Shown here piece after piece: positions 8,667 through 14,990 of a DNA stretch of 15,309 nt (positions are counted from its first letter, which is position 1; every line of letters starts with the position of its first letter). The notes below the pieces were generated by a model, which saw only the letters and a program-made list of their open reading frames with translations, did not search any database and was not told the DNA's origin. Source of the DNA: JBEIJQ01 sp040380145 (GTDB lineage: Bacteria; Bacteroidota; Bacteroidia; Chitinophagales; Saprospiraceae); contig JBEIJQ010000074.1 of the NCBI GenBank assembly GCA_040380145.1, positions 1-15,309 on the forward strand, read 5' to 3'. A program made the position numbers and the translations under genes.

Positions 8667-9482
8667 ATGAAAAAGAGTTTCTACCTCGCCGCGCTCGCCC
8701 TGCTTGTGTTTGCCAACTGCGGCCGATGGAGAGATCTCCAGGGCGGCTGGCAAAGCGAACAGGACAATGCCCTTGTCCAAGAACTGTTCGACGACATTTA
8801 CAGACAAGTGGACGACGAGTCGCAGCAGGAGGACAGCCTCCGCTCGCCCGCATGTCCCGGTATCAGCGTGGCCTTTACCGCGCAAACGATCTTTCCCGCC
8901 ACGATGGTACTGGATTTCGGCGCCGGCTGCCTCGGCCCGGATGGCCGCAACCGCAGCGGACAGATCATGGCCGTGTATTCGGGGCCGTGGAGACAAGACG
9001 GGGCTACCGTCACCCTTTCCCTGCTTGATCACCGTGTCAACGGCTATTTGATCGAAGGCGACATCGTCATCACCAACAGCGGCCGCAACGGCTCCAACCA
9101 AGTGTTTTACACGGTGGATATCCAAAACGGACGCGTGACCGACCCCAACGGGAAAATGATCATTTACTCGTCGCAAAGGACCTATACCTGGGTCGAGGGA
9201 GAGGGCACTACCTTTGCTTCGCACGGTCTGGCCGGGATCGAAGACGATGTGTACCTGATCCAAGGCACCGCCAACGGGGTCAACCGCGAGGGCACGGCCT
9301 TTTCGGTGAGCACGCCCACGCCCTTGCGCCGCGAACTCGATTGCCGCTGGATCGTCAGCGGCGTGCTCCAAGTCACGCCCCAGGGCCTCGATCCGAGAAC
9401 CCTCGACTTCGGAAACGGCGCCTGCGACAATCTCGCGGTGGGCACCATCGCCGGCTACACGCTGGACATTTACCTGCCTTGA
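8667..9482 (+). CDS. Predicted lipoprotein of unknown function with duplicated LDFG motifs
   Basis: The 271-residue product starts MKKSFYLAALALLVFANC, a basic n-region and hydrophobic core ending at Cys18. Phe at -3 makes this a relaxed lipobox, but such variation is common in this phylum, so lipidation is likely rather than certain. The mature part has no further membrane segment and is rich in beta-type sequence. Two similar motifs occur: VLDFGAGC followed by DGRNRSGQI (about 81-98) and TLDFGNGACDN near the C-terminus (245-255). RTYTWVEGEGTTF, GTANGVNREGTAF and ELDCRWIVSG lie between them. I recall similar unnamed proteins widely in Bacteroidota but know no function. The ATG at 8667 was chosen because it gives a normal signal sequence; an ATG at 8649 would add six residues (MYLKRL). 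The next gene begins 23 bp later and is also exported, so the two probably form one unit. Confidence 0.75.
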   Translation: MKKSFYLAALALLVFANCGRWRDLQGGWQSEQDNALVQELFDDIYRQVDDESQQEDSLRSPACPGISVAFTAQTIFPATMVLDFGAGCLGPDGRNRSGQIMAVYSGPWRQDGATVTLSLLDHRVNGYLIEGDIVITNSGRNGSNQVFYTVDIQNGRVTDPNGKMIIYSSQRTYTWVEGEGTTFASHGLAGIEDDVYLIQGTANGVNREGTAFSVSTPTPLRRELDCRWIVSGVLQVTPQGLDPRTLDFGNGACDNLAVGTIAGYTLDIYLP

Positions 9483-9505
9483 TTTTCGGAAAAACCGATG
9501 ATGCC

Positions 9506-10927
9506 ATGCGTTTTTTTGTACATTCTCTCTTGATCTTGTTGTTGGTGGCGGCCGTATGTCCCGTGCTGTCGGCTCAGGGCGAACAGCCCGCTTCGGCCGG
9601 TCTTTTTTTTCCGGACGGACAGGACCAGTTGACGAAAAAAGCGCGGGCGACCGTGGATTCCCTGTTGTACACCCTGCGGCAACGCTCGGATTACCGCATC
9701 CAGATCGCGGCTTTCGGCGACAAGACCAAGGACTCGCTGGCCGATGCCGCACTCGCCCAAGGAAGAGTCGCGCAGATCCGGGCCTATCTACTGGGCGTAG
9801 GTCTGACGCCCGATAAGATCGTTGTTGCTCCTTACCGTCCCGCCGATGCCCCCAAAGGAGGATACCGGGCCCTGCTCAAAACTTGGGCGATCGTCACGCC
9901 CACCTATTACGAAATTGGAGAGGCGCCCGCCGATACGATCATCCTCGACGGCGGTTTCAGGACCCGTTCGGCCTATCGGCCCGGACGCCGTCCGCTGGAT
10001 TCGCTTTATATTGCCATGAGGTCGCCTTTTCAGGAGTTCCGCTTCGTACCGGGACGCGACACGGTGTTTTTTGGCCGCGAAGGAACGGCCATTTTTTTGG
10101 GCGCCAGTGCGCTTCGACCGCTCAAGGCCTGTGCCGAGACATATGTGACGATCCGCCTGCGGGAAGTGCTGACGATCGGCGACCATCTGTGCAACAACCT
10201 TTCCACCACCGCCGCCGACCGGACTCTCCTGCGCTCCGGCGGTGCGGTCTATGTCGAGGCACTGTGCGCCGACAAGCCACTGCCGCTCTCTGTCGGTGAG
10301 TTTTGCCGTATCCTCCTGCCCGCCGAGCGTCTGTTGGACGCTCCTCGGCATGCCGCGGCCGCGGAACCCCAACCCGGCAAGACCTTTCAATGGGCCGAGC
10401 CGGTTCCCCAACGGGGAAAGCCTGCACTGCCCGCTCCCTCGGCCGTTGATGGAAAGCAGCTGCTCTCCGCGTTGGGCGCCGATTGTTTGCTGCCCTTTTT
10501 GGAAAAACAAGCGAAAAAAATCGGTCAACAACCCTTCGCTCAAGCCGCGTGGGTCCAGAAATCCTACTTCCAACGCCATGCCCTGCAAGTCGAAAATTGG
10601 GGCTGGCACCGTATCGGAGCGCCCCTGCCCATGGATACATCTAAACGGCTGACCTTGGCAACCGACCTGAACTGGGACGAAACAACCGATTGCAAACTCC
10701 TCCTTTTCGGGCAACGGACGGTGGTGCCCGCCGTGATCGGCCCCGACAATCGGTTGCATTTTCTCGGCCTGCCCGCCGGAAAAGCACAGCTGGTTGCTTT
10801 CCGTTATCGACACGGGCAGTATTTTTGGGCCGCCCAAGAAGTGTCCATCGGAACCGTTTCGCAAGTCAAAATTCAATGGCAGCCCATTTCCGAAGATGAG
10901 CTGCGCAAAAAAATCTTGGCCCTGTAA
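9506..10927 (+). CDS. Exported protein with degenerate OmpA-like domain and Bacteroidota beta-sandwich region
   Basis: The 473-residue product begins with a signal peptide (MRFFVHSLLILLLVAAVCPVLSA, cleavage near residue 23). Residues 33-110 follow the OmpA/MotB C-terminal pattern: LFFPDGQDQLTKKARATVDSLL, then YRIQIAAFGD, then LAQGRVAQIRAYLLGVGLTPDKIVV. The usual NxxLSxxRA signature has become AALAQGRVAQ, so peptidoglycan binding is doubtful. Residues 185-272 look like a surface beta-sandwich segment (GTAIFLGASAL, VTIRLREVLTIGDHL, NLSTTAADRTLLRSGGAVYVEA). NWGWHRIGAP (364-373) seems a drifted form of a GWINxDRF-like motif seen in related proteins. The C-terminus (about 380-460) looks like another beta domain. 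The ATG at 9506 was chosen for the signal peptide; the open frame upstream overlaps the lipoprotein gene. Likely location is the periplasm or cell surface. The function is unknown. Confidence 0.75.
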   Translation: MRFFVHSLLILLLVAAVCPVLSAQGEQPASAGLFFPDGQDQLTKKARATVDSLLYTLRQRSDYRIQIAAFGDKTKDSLADAALAQGRVAQIRAYLLGVGLTPDKIVVAPYRPADAPKGGYRALLKTWAIVTPTYYEIGEAPADTIILDGGFRTRSAYRPGRRPLDSLYIAMRSPFQEFRFVPGRDTVFFGREGTAIFLGASALRPLKACAETYVTIRLREVLTIGDHLCNNLSTTAADRTLLRSGGAVYVEALCADKPLPLSVGEFCRILLPAERLLDAPRHAAAAEPQPGKTFQWAEPVPQRGKPALPAPSAVDGKQLLSALGADCLLPFLEKQAKKIGQQPFAQAAWVQKSYFQRHALQVENWGWHRIGAPLPMDTSKRLTLATDLNWDETTDCKLLLFGQRTVVPAVIGPDNRLHFLGLPAGKAQLVAFRYRHGQYFWAAQEVSIGTVSQVKIQWQPISEDELRKKILAL

Positions 10928-10935
10928 GGCTTTTT

Positions 10936-10950
10936 GATAGTGAAACTATC
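10936..10950 (+). other. Short hairpin downstream of the OmpA-like gene
   Basis: GATAGT (10936-10941) and ACTATC (10945-10950) form a perfect 6-bp stem with a GAA loop, 8 bp after the stop at 10927. AAGGC (10926-10930) and GCCTT (10966-10970) could add an outer stem that leads into a short T run. It might end the lipoprotein/OmpA-like transcript. The stem is short and no proper T tract follows it directly, so this is tentative. Confidence 0.3.
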
Positions 10951-10976
10951 GCTTCGGCAACCTTGGCCTTTTTCCC

Positions 10977-11004
10977 TTGTTTATTTTCTGAACCCTATTT
11001 TTTG
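10977..11004 (+). promoter_or_regulatory. Probable promoter of the isocitrate dehydrogenase gene
   Basis: A TTG at 10977-10979 is followed after 16 nt by TATTTTTTG (10996-11004), one base longer than the TAnnTTTG consensus. The ATG of the dehydrogenase gene lies 24 nt downstream. Both elements and their spacing fit a Bacteroidota primary promoter imperfectly but credibly. Confidence 0.45.
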
Positions 11005-11028
11005 CAAAAAAATCCACACTAGCCCACC

Positions 11029-12495
11029 ATGTCCAACAAAATCAGCATTGCAGTCGCTCCGGGCGACGGCATCGGTCCCGAAATCATGAAAGCCGTATTG
11101 AAGATCTTCGATGCCGCGCAAGTACCCCTCGAGTATGTTTTTGTGGAAATGGGCAAGTCGTTGTTCGACAAAGGATTGTCCACGGGAATGACCCCGGAGG
11201 CCAAGCAGCAGGTGGAAACCCTCGGCGTGCTCTTCAAGGGCCCCATGGAAACCCCCAAGGGCAAAGGCGTGAAAAGCATCAATGTGACGGCCCGCAAGGT
11301 TTGGAACACATACGCCAACAACCGGGCCTTCAAGTCGCTCCCCGGCGTGGAGACCGTCTTTTCCAAGGCGGGTATACCCATCGATCTGACCATCGTGCGC
11401 GAAAACATCGAGGACACCTACGGGGGCATCGAGCACCTGCTCACCCACGATGTGGCCCTCTGCCGCCGTTTCATCACGCGGCCCGGTTCCCTGCAGGTGC
11501 ACCGCTATGCGTTCGAAATGGCCCGCAAAAAAGGTTCGCGCCGCATCACCTGCGCGCACAAGTCCAACATCATGAAACTCACGGACGGTCTTTTCCTCGA
11601 AACTTTCTACGAAGTGGCCAAGGAATATCCCGAAATCCAGTCCGACGACATCATCATCGACGATTTGGCGATGAAACTGGTTTCCCGCCCCCAACAGTTC
11701 GATGTGCTCGTGATCCCCAACCTGCAGGGCGACATCATTTCCGACCTCTGCGCCGGCCTGGTGGGCGGTCTCGGCTTCGCGCCCTCGGCCAACATCGGCG
11801 ACCACATCTCGATCTTCGAGGCCGTCCATGGAACGGCCCCCGACATCGCCGGGCAGGACAAGGCCAACCCCACGGCGCTGTTGCTCAGCGGACTGATCAT
11901 GCTCCGCCATCTGGGCTTTGCCGCCGCTGCCGCGCGCATCGAAAACTCGCTGCGCTATACGCTCGAACAGGGCGTCCGCACGGGTGACTTCGGCGATCCT
12001 GCCCAAACGCCGCTCGGTACCCAGGCCTTTGCCGATGTGGTGATCGCCAATCTCGGCAAGGTGCCCGGCACCCAGCCGGTGAGCGAGCAGGCAACCTCCT
12101 TCCACGTACAGGAACGCCTGCCTCGCCCCGAAAAGGTGAAAGTCATGTGCTCTCCCAAAACCGAAGTGGAAACGATCAACGGTGCCGATTTCTTTTTGGA
12201 AAGCACCGCCCAGCCTTCTGAGTTGGGCGCTTTGCTCACGGCCAGCATCGGCGACCGCTTCCGGCTCACCACCATCTCCAACCGCGGCACCCAGGTTTGG
12301 CCCGAAGGCTCCATCTTCACCGAGTGCGTCAACCAGTACCGCGCCCGCATCGAACGCCAACCCGACCAAACGGTCTCCGCCCAAGATATGCTCGATCTGG
12401 CCCGCGCCTTGTCCGATAATATCAAAATCTGTTCGGTGGAAATGCTGATGCAGTTCGGCGACAAAAAGGGATACTCCTTGGCGCAAGGCCAGTAA
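11029..12495 (+). CDS. icd: Isocitrate dehydrogenase, C-terminally extended type, probably NAD-preferring
   Basis: The enzyme oxidatively decarboxylates isocitrate to 2-oxoglutarate in the TCA cycle. The product has 488 residues. Residues 1-345 form the isocitrate/isopropylmalate dehydrogenase fold, and about 140 more residues form a C-terminal extension like that of the Thermus/Rickettsia type. Substrate residues are visible: KSINVTARK with Ser83, Asn85 and Arg89 (E. coli Ser113, Asn115, Arg119), Arg99, VRENIEDTYGG with Arg124 and Tyr131, Lys178, and metal-binding Asp211, Asp235 and Asp239. The Ser/Asn pair favours isocitrate over isopropylmalate. In HGTAPDIAGQDKANP (267-281), Asp272-Ile273 stands where NADP enzymes carry Lys-Tyr (E. 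coli Lys344-Tyr345), which points to NAD. Automatic naming as NADP-dependent would therefore be doubtful. The gene has its own likely promoter, and a hairpin-rich gap follows it. Confidence 0.94.
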   Translation: MSNKISIAVAPGDGIGPEIMKAVLKIFDAAQVPLEYVFVEMGKSLFDKGLSTGMTPEAKQQVETLGVLFKGPMETPKGKGVKSINVTARKVWNTYANNRAFKSLPGVETVFSKAGIPIDLTIVRENIEDTYGGIEHLLTHDVALCRRFITRPGSLQVHRYAFEMARKKGSRRITCAHKSNIMKLTDGLFLETFYEVAKEYPEIQSDDIIIDDLAMKLVSRPQQFDVLVIPNLQGDIISDLCAGLVGGLGFAPSANIGDHISIFEAVHGTAPDIAGQDKANPTALLLSGLIMLRHLGFAAAAARIENSLRYTLEQGVRTGDFGDPAQTPLGTQAFADVVIANLGKVPGTQPVSEQATSFHVQERLPRPEKVKVMCSPKTEVETINGADFFLESTAQPSELGALLTASIGDRFRLTTISNRGTQVWPEGSIFTECVNQYRARIERQPDQTVSAQDMLDLARALSDNIKICSVEMLMQFGDKKGYSLAQGQ

Positions 12496-12496
12496 G

Positions 12497-12536
12497 GCGG
12501 CGTTTTTGGAAGCCACTCTGCGGTGGTTTTCGCCGC
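12497..12536 (+). terminator. Compound hairpin just after the isocitrate dehydrogenase stop
   Basis: GCGGCG (12497-12502) pairs perfectly with CGCCGC (12531-12536). Inside it, CCAC (12513-12516) pairs with GTGG (12523-12526). T runs sit in the internal loops rather than after the stem. It begins two bases past the stop and may protect the 3' end or help end transcription together with the inverted repeat that follows. Confidence 0.4.
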
Positions 12537-12538
12537 AC

Positions 12539-12577
12539 AAAGGATTCTTTTTCTCTCTTTGGGAAAAAGAATCCTTT
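12539..12577. repeat. Perfect 15-bp inverted repeat between icd and the radical SAM gene
   Basis: The left arm 12539-12553 (AAAGGATTCTTTTTC) and right arm 12563-12577 are exact reverse complements around the 9-nt spacer TCTCTTTGG. As RNA this is a 15-bp stem that could terminate icd, but it is A/T-rich and the following U tract is broken by A and C. As DNA it overlaps the proposed radical SAM promoter, so it could be an operator. A role in termination seems slightly more likely from its position 43 bp after the icd stop. Confidence 0.7.
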
Positions 12578-12584
12578 ACTTTTA
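12558..12584 (+). promoter_or_regulatory. Possible promoter of the radical SAM-SDR unit
   Basis: TTTG (12558-12561) lies 15 nt before TACTTTTA (12577-12584), which matches TAnnTTTG at all but the last fixed base. The first ATG of the radical SAM gene is 37 nt downstream. The -33-like part lies in the loop of the inverted repeat and the -7-like part starts at its right edge. Confidence 0.35.
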
Positions 12585-12621
12585 TACAGAAAATGATCTG
12601 CTCGACCTCTTCCCCTTGCTT

Positions 12622-13704
12622 ATGACCATGAAACTGCGCACCCTGAACGCCCGCTTTTTTCCGAAAAAACTGTGGTACTCCCCCGATTGGATCGTGTTGG
12701 GCGTCAACAATCTGTGCAACCTGCACTGCAAAATGTGCGATGTGGGCGCCGATTACAACCAGAGCAACTTTTACCAAAACCTGATGGGCGCCAAGCCGCG
12801 CGACATGCCGATCGAACTGCTCCGCGACGTGATCGGACAAACGGCGTCGGCCTTTCCCAAGGCCAAGTTGGGCTACGCGTTCACAGAACCGCTGATCTAC
12901 CCCCATCTGTTCGAATCGCTGGAACTGGCCAAGGAAAAAAAACTGTACACGGCCATCACCACCAACGCCCTGAACCTGCGCCGCTATGCCGACGGCCTGT
13001 TGGCCGCCGAGGTGGGCGACCTGTTCATTTCCTTGGACGGCCCTCCGGACATCCACAATTTCATCCGAGGGCACAAAAGTTCTTTCCAAAAGGCCCTCGA
13101 GGGCATGGAATACCTCCTCGACAAGCCCAACGCTCCCGGCATTTCGGTTTTTTGCTGCGTGACGGAATGGAACATCGGGCACCTCGAGGCGTTCGTCCGC
13201 TTGTTCGAACACCTGCCCTTGCGGCAGATCGGTTTCATGCACACCAACTTCACTCCGCAGGATGTGGCCGACCGCCACAACGCCATATGGGGGGAACGCT
13301 ATCCGGCCACGGCGTCCAACATGTCGCAGATAAACCTCGGAGCCATGGATTTCGACCTGCTCTGGGCCGAAATGCAGTCCATCCGCAGCCGGCGCTGGCC
13401 TTTTCCGGTGACCTGGTCGCCCGAGATCGCCACCCGCGAACAGCTGGATGTTTTTTACCACCATCCTGAACTTTTCATCGGGAAACGTTGTATGGATGCT
13501 TTCACCAAAGTAATGGTCAAATCCAACGGCGATGTGATCCCGGCGCACGGCCGCTGCTTCAACCTCACTCTGGGCAACCTGCACGACAGGCCGCTCAAAG
13601 AGATCTGGAACAGCGAAATCGCTTCCCGCTTCCGCGTGGACCTGCACCGCTCTGGCGGCCTGCTCCCCGCCTGCTCGCGCTGTTGCAGCGCCTTTGGACG
13701 CTGA
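12622..13704 (+). CDS. Radical SAM protein with reduced SPASM-like C-terminal domain
   Basis: The 360-residue product has the radical SAM motif CxxxCxxC as CNLHCKMC (Cys32, Cys36, Cys39), which binds the [4Fe-4S] cluster that cleaves S-adenosylmethionine. KLGYAFTEPLIYPHL (81-95) fills the place of the SAM-binding GGEP region, and ISLDGPPDIHNFIRG (136-150) is the typical strand-5 stretch. The C-terminus resembles a SPASM/twitch domain: GKRCMDAF...KSNGDVIP, then LGNLHDRPLKEIWNSE, then CSRCC. It has only five cysteines (290, 312, 351, 354, 355), and Ala308 stands where the usual NGxVxPC cysteine would be. One auxiliary cluster is therefore plausible and two are not. The ATG at 12622 was chosen; one at 12628 is equally possible. 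It lies 22 bp before an SDR gene. The substrate is unknown; no RiPP precursor or glycosyltransferase gene is beside it. Confidence 0.88.
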   Translation: MTMKLRTLNARFFPKKLWYSPDWIVLGVNNLCNLHCKMCDVGADYNQSNFYQNLMGAKPRDMPIELLRDVIGQTASAFPKAKLGYAFTEPLIYPHLFESLELAKEKKLYTAITTNALNLRRYADGLLAAEVGDLFISLDGPPDIHNFIRGHKSSFQKALEGMEYLLDKPNAPGISVFCCVTEWNIGHLEAFVRLFEHLPLRQIGFMHTNFTPQDVADRHNAIWGERYPATASNMSQINLGAMDFDLLWAEMQSIRSRRWPFPVTWSPEIATREQLDVFYHHPELFIGKRCMDAFTKVMVKSNGDVIPAHGRCFNLTLGNLHDRPLKEIWNSEIASRFRVDLHRSGGLLPACSRCCSAFGR

Positions 13705-13726
13705 CCGCCCATCTTCATACAACGAC

Positions 13727-14443
13727 ATGGAATCCCTGCTCAACAAACATGTGCTCGTCGTCGGGGCCACCGGCGGCATCGGCTCCGAGACCGCCCGCTT
13801 GCTCAAATCCAGTTCGGCCAACGTCTATCTGGCCGCCCGCAACGGCGAAAAGTTGCGCGAATTGGCCCATCAGATCGGCGTGCCGCCCGAAAATTGTTTC
13901 GAGGTGGACGTCTGTTTTCCCGATCAGGTAGAAGCCATGGCCGCCGCCCTGCACGCCCGGATCCCCCAGTTGGACATCCTGATCAACGCCACGGGCGTGG
14001 GCATTTTGCGTCCCATTGAGCAGCTGACCTACGAAGATTTCGACCGCAGCATCGACGTCAACTTGAAGGGTGCTTTTTACTTGATTAAATCTTTTTTGCC
14101 GCCCATGGTCGCCGCCAAGAAAGGTTTGCTCATCAATATGCCCGGAGTGCTCGGCAAAACCCCGATGGCCGGCGCCGCGGCCTACTCCGCCGCCAAGTAC
14201 GGTCTCAACGGGATGCTGAAGTCCGTGCGCGAGGACATCAAGCGCACCAATATCCGCATCACCAATGTCTATATGGGCGGGGTGGACACGCCTTTTTGGG
14301 ACGAGATCGACCTCAAGGTGCGCCGCGATGCCTTCATTTTGGCCAAGGAAGCCGCCAAGGCAATCTGGTTCCTGTGCCAGCAGCCCAGTTCGGGCGTGGT
14401 ATCCGAAATGGTCGTGCAGCCTTTCAACCACCAAGCCATTTGA
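13727..14443 (+). CDS. Short-chain dehydrogenase/reductase (SDR) family protein with non-canonical active site
   Basis: The 238-residue product is a full-length classical-type SDR. The cofactor motif is GATGGIG (13-19). Arg38 in LAARN suggests NADP(H), Asp61 starts the DV adenine-contact pair, and NATG is at 87-90. Of the Asn-Ser-Tyr-Lys tetrad, Asn112 (VNLKG), Tyr153 and Lys157 (YSAAK) are present. The serine position, 13 residues before the tyrosine, holds Gly140 within INMPGVLG. VYMGGVDTPFW (181-191) matches the usual PGxxxT region. The ATG at 13727 follows the radical SAM stop by 22 bp, so the two are very likely cotranscribed and may act on one pathway. The substrate is unknown. The gene converges on msrB with 13 bp between stops. 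Some members with lost catalytic serine keep activity and others act as binding proteins. Confidence 0.9.
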   Translation: MESLLNKHVLVVGATGGIGSETARLLKSSSANVYLAARNGEKLRELAHQIGVPPENCFEVDVCFPDQVEAMAAALHARIPQLDILINATGVGILRPIEQLTYEDFDRSIDVNLKGAFYLIKSFLPPMVAAKKGLLINMPGVLGKTPMAGAAAYSAAKYGLNGMLKSVREDIKRTNIRITNVYMGGVDTPFWDEIDLKVRRDAFILAKEAAKAIWFLCQQPSSGVVSEMVVQPFNHQAI

Positions 14444-14456
14444 TCTCGCCGAGGGT

Positions 14457-14990
14457 TTACTTGCCCATCGACTCGAATTCCAGCGCGATCGAATTCATGC
14501 AGTAGCGCTTCCCAGTGGGGGGAGGGCCGTCGTCGAACAAGTGGCCGAGGTGTCCGCCGCAGCGCCCGCAGAGTGCTTCGATGCGGTGCATGCCGTGCGA
14601 ATGGTCGTCTTGGAAAACCACGCTCCGCGGCCTTAACTGTTCGAAAAAACTCGGCCAACCGCAGCTGCTGGCGAACTTCGCATCGGAGCGGAACAGCGCG
14701 TTGCCACAGGCAGCACAGTAGTAGGTGCCCTTCCCCGTAAAATCCCAGTAACGGCCCGTAAAGGCCCGCTCCGTGGCTTTTTCTCGTGAAACCGCGTACA
14801 GATCGGGCGGCAAAATCCGCTTCCACTCGGCGTCGGTCACGCGCAGCGGCGTGGTGTCGATCCGCGAGTAGTACGGGTTGTCGGTGAAAATCGGGTCCGG
14901 CTCCTTGCCGGCAGACTGCCGCAGGGCATTTCCCCGGCAGCCGATCAGGAAAACGGCAAGGGGCAACAGAACGGACAAAAAGCGATGCAT
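14457..14990 (-). CDS. msrB: Peptide-methionine (R)-S-oxide reductase MsrB, lipoprotein form
   Basis: MsrB reduces the R epimer of methionine sulfoxide in proteins. The 177-residue product has an N-terminal lipoprotein signal (MHRFLSVLLPLAVFLIGC, lipobox LIGC, Cys18), so it should act in the periplasm or on a membrane. The MsrB domain spans about 51-175: WDFTGKGTYYCAACG, KFASSCGWPSF, SHGMHRIEALCGRCGGHLGHLF and the ending RYCMNSIALEF. Zinc ligands Cys92/Cys95 and Cys141/Cys144 are present, as are catalytic Cys164 and a resolving-type Cys110. The ATG at 14990 was chosen because it gives the clean signal; the open frame extends upstream through AT-rich DNA with no sign of coding. No MsrA domain is fused or adjacent. 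Electron supply, usually from thioredoxin-like proteins, is not encoded here. Confidence 0.95.
   Translation of the reverse strand: MHRFLSVLLPLAVFLIGCRGNALRQSAGKEPDPIFTDNPYYSRIDTTPLRVTDAEWKRILPPDLYAVSREKATERAFTGRYWDFTGKGTYYCAACGNALFRSDAKFASSCGWPSFFEQLRPRSVVFQDDHSHGMHRIEALCGRCGGHLGHLFDDGPPPTGKRYCMNSIALEFESMGK

Noticed and set aside
9486..9498. A small hairpin TCGG-AAAAA-CCGA between the lipoprotein and OmpA-like genes
   Set aside because: Four base pairs and no T tract; too weak to call a terminator, and it would break an otherwise plausible two-gene unit.
10981..13821. A 946-codon open frame on the - strand across the dehydrogenase, radical SAM and start of the SDR genes
   Set aside because: It lies opposite three well-identified genes, shows no recognisable motif, is rich in His/Arg/Gln as antisense frames of GC-rich genes are, and crosses their promoters and hairpins.
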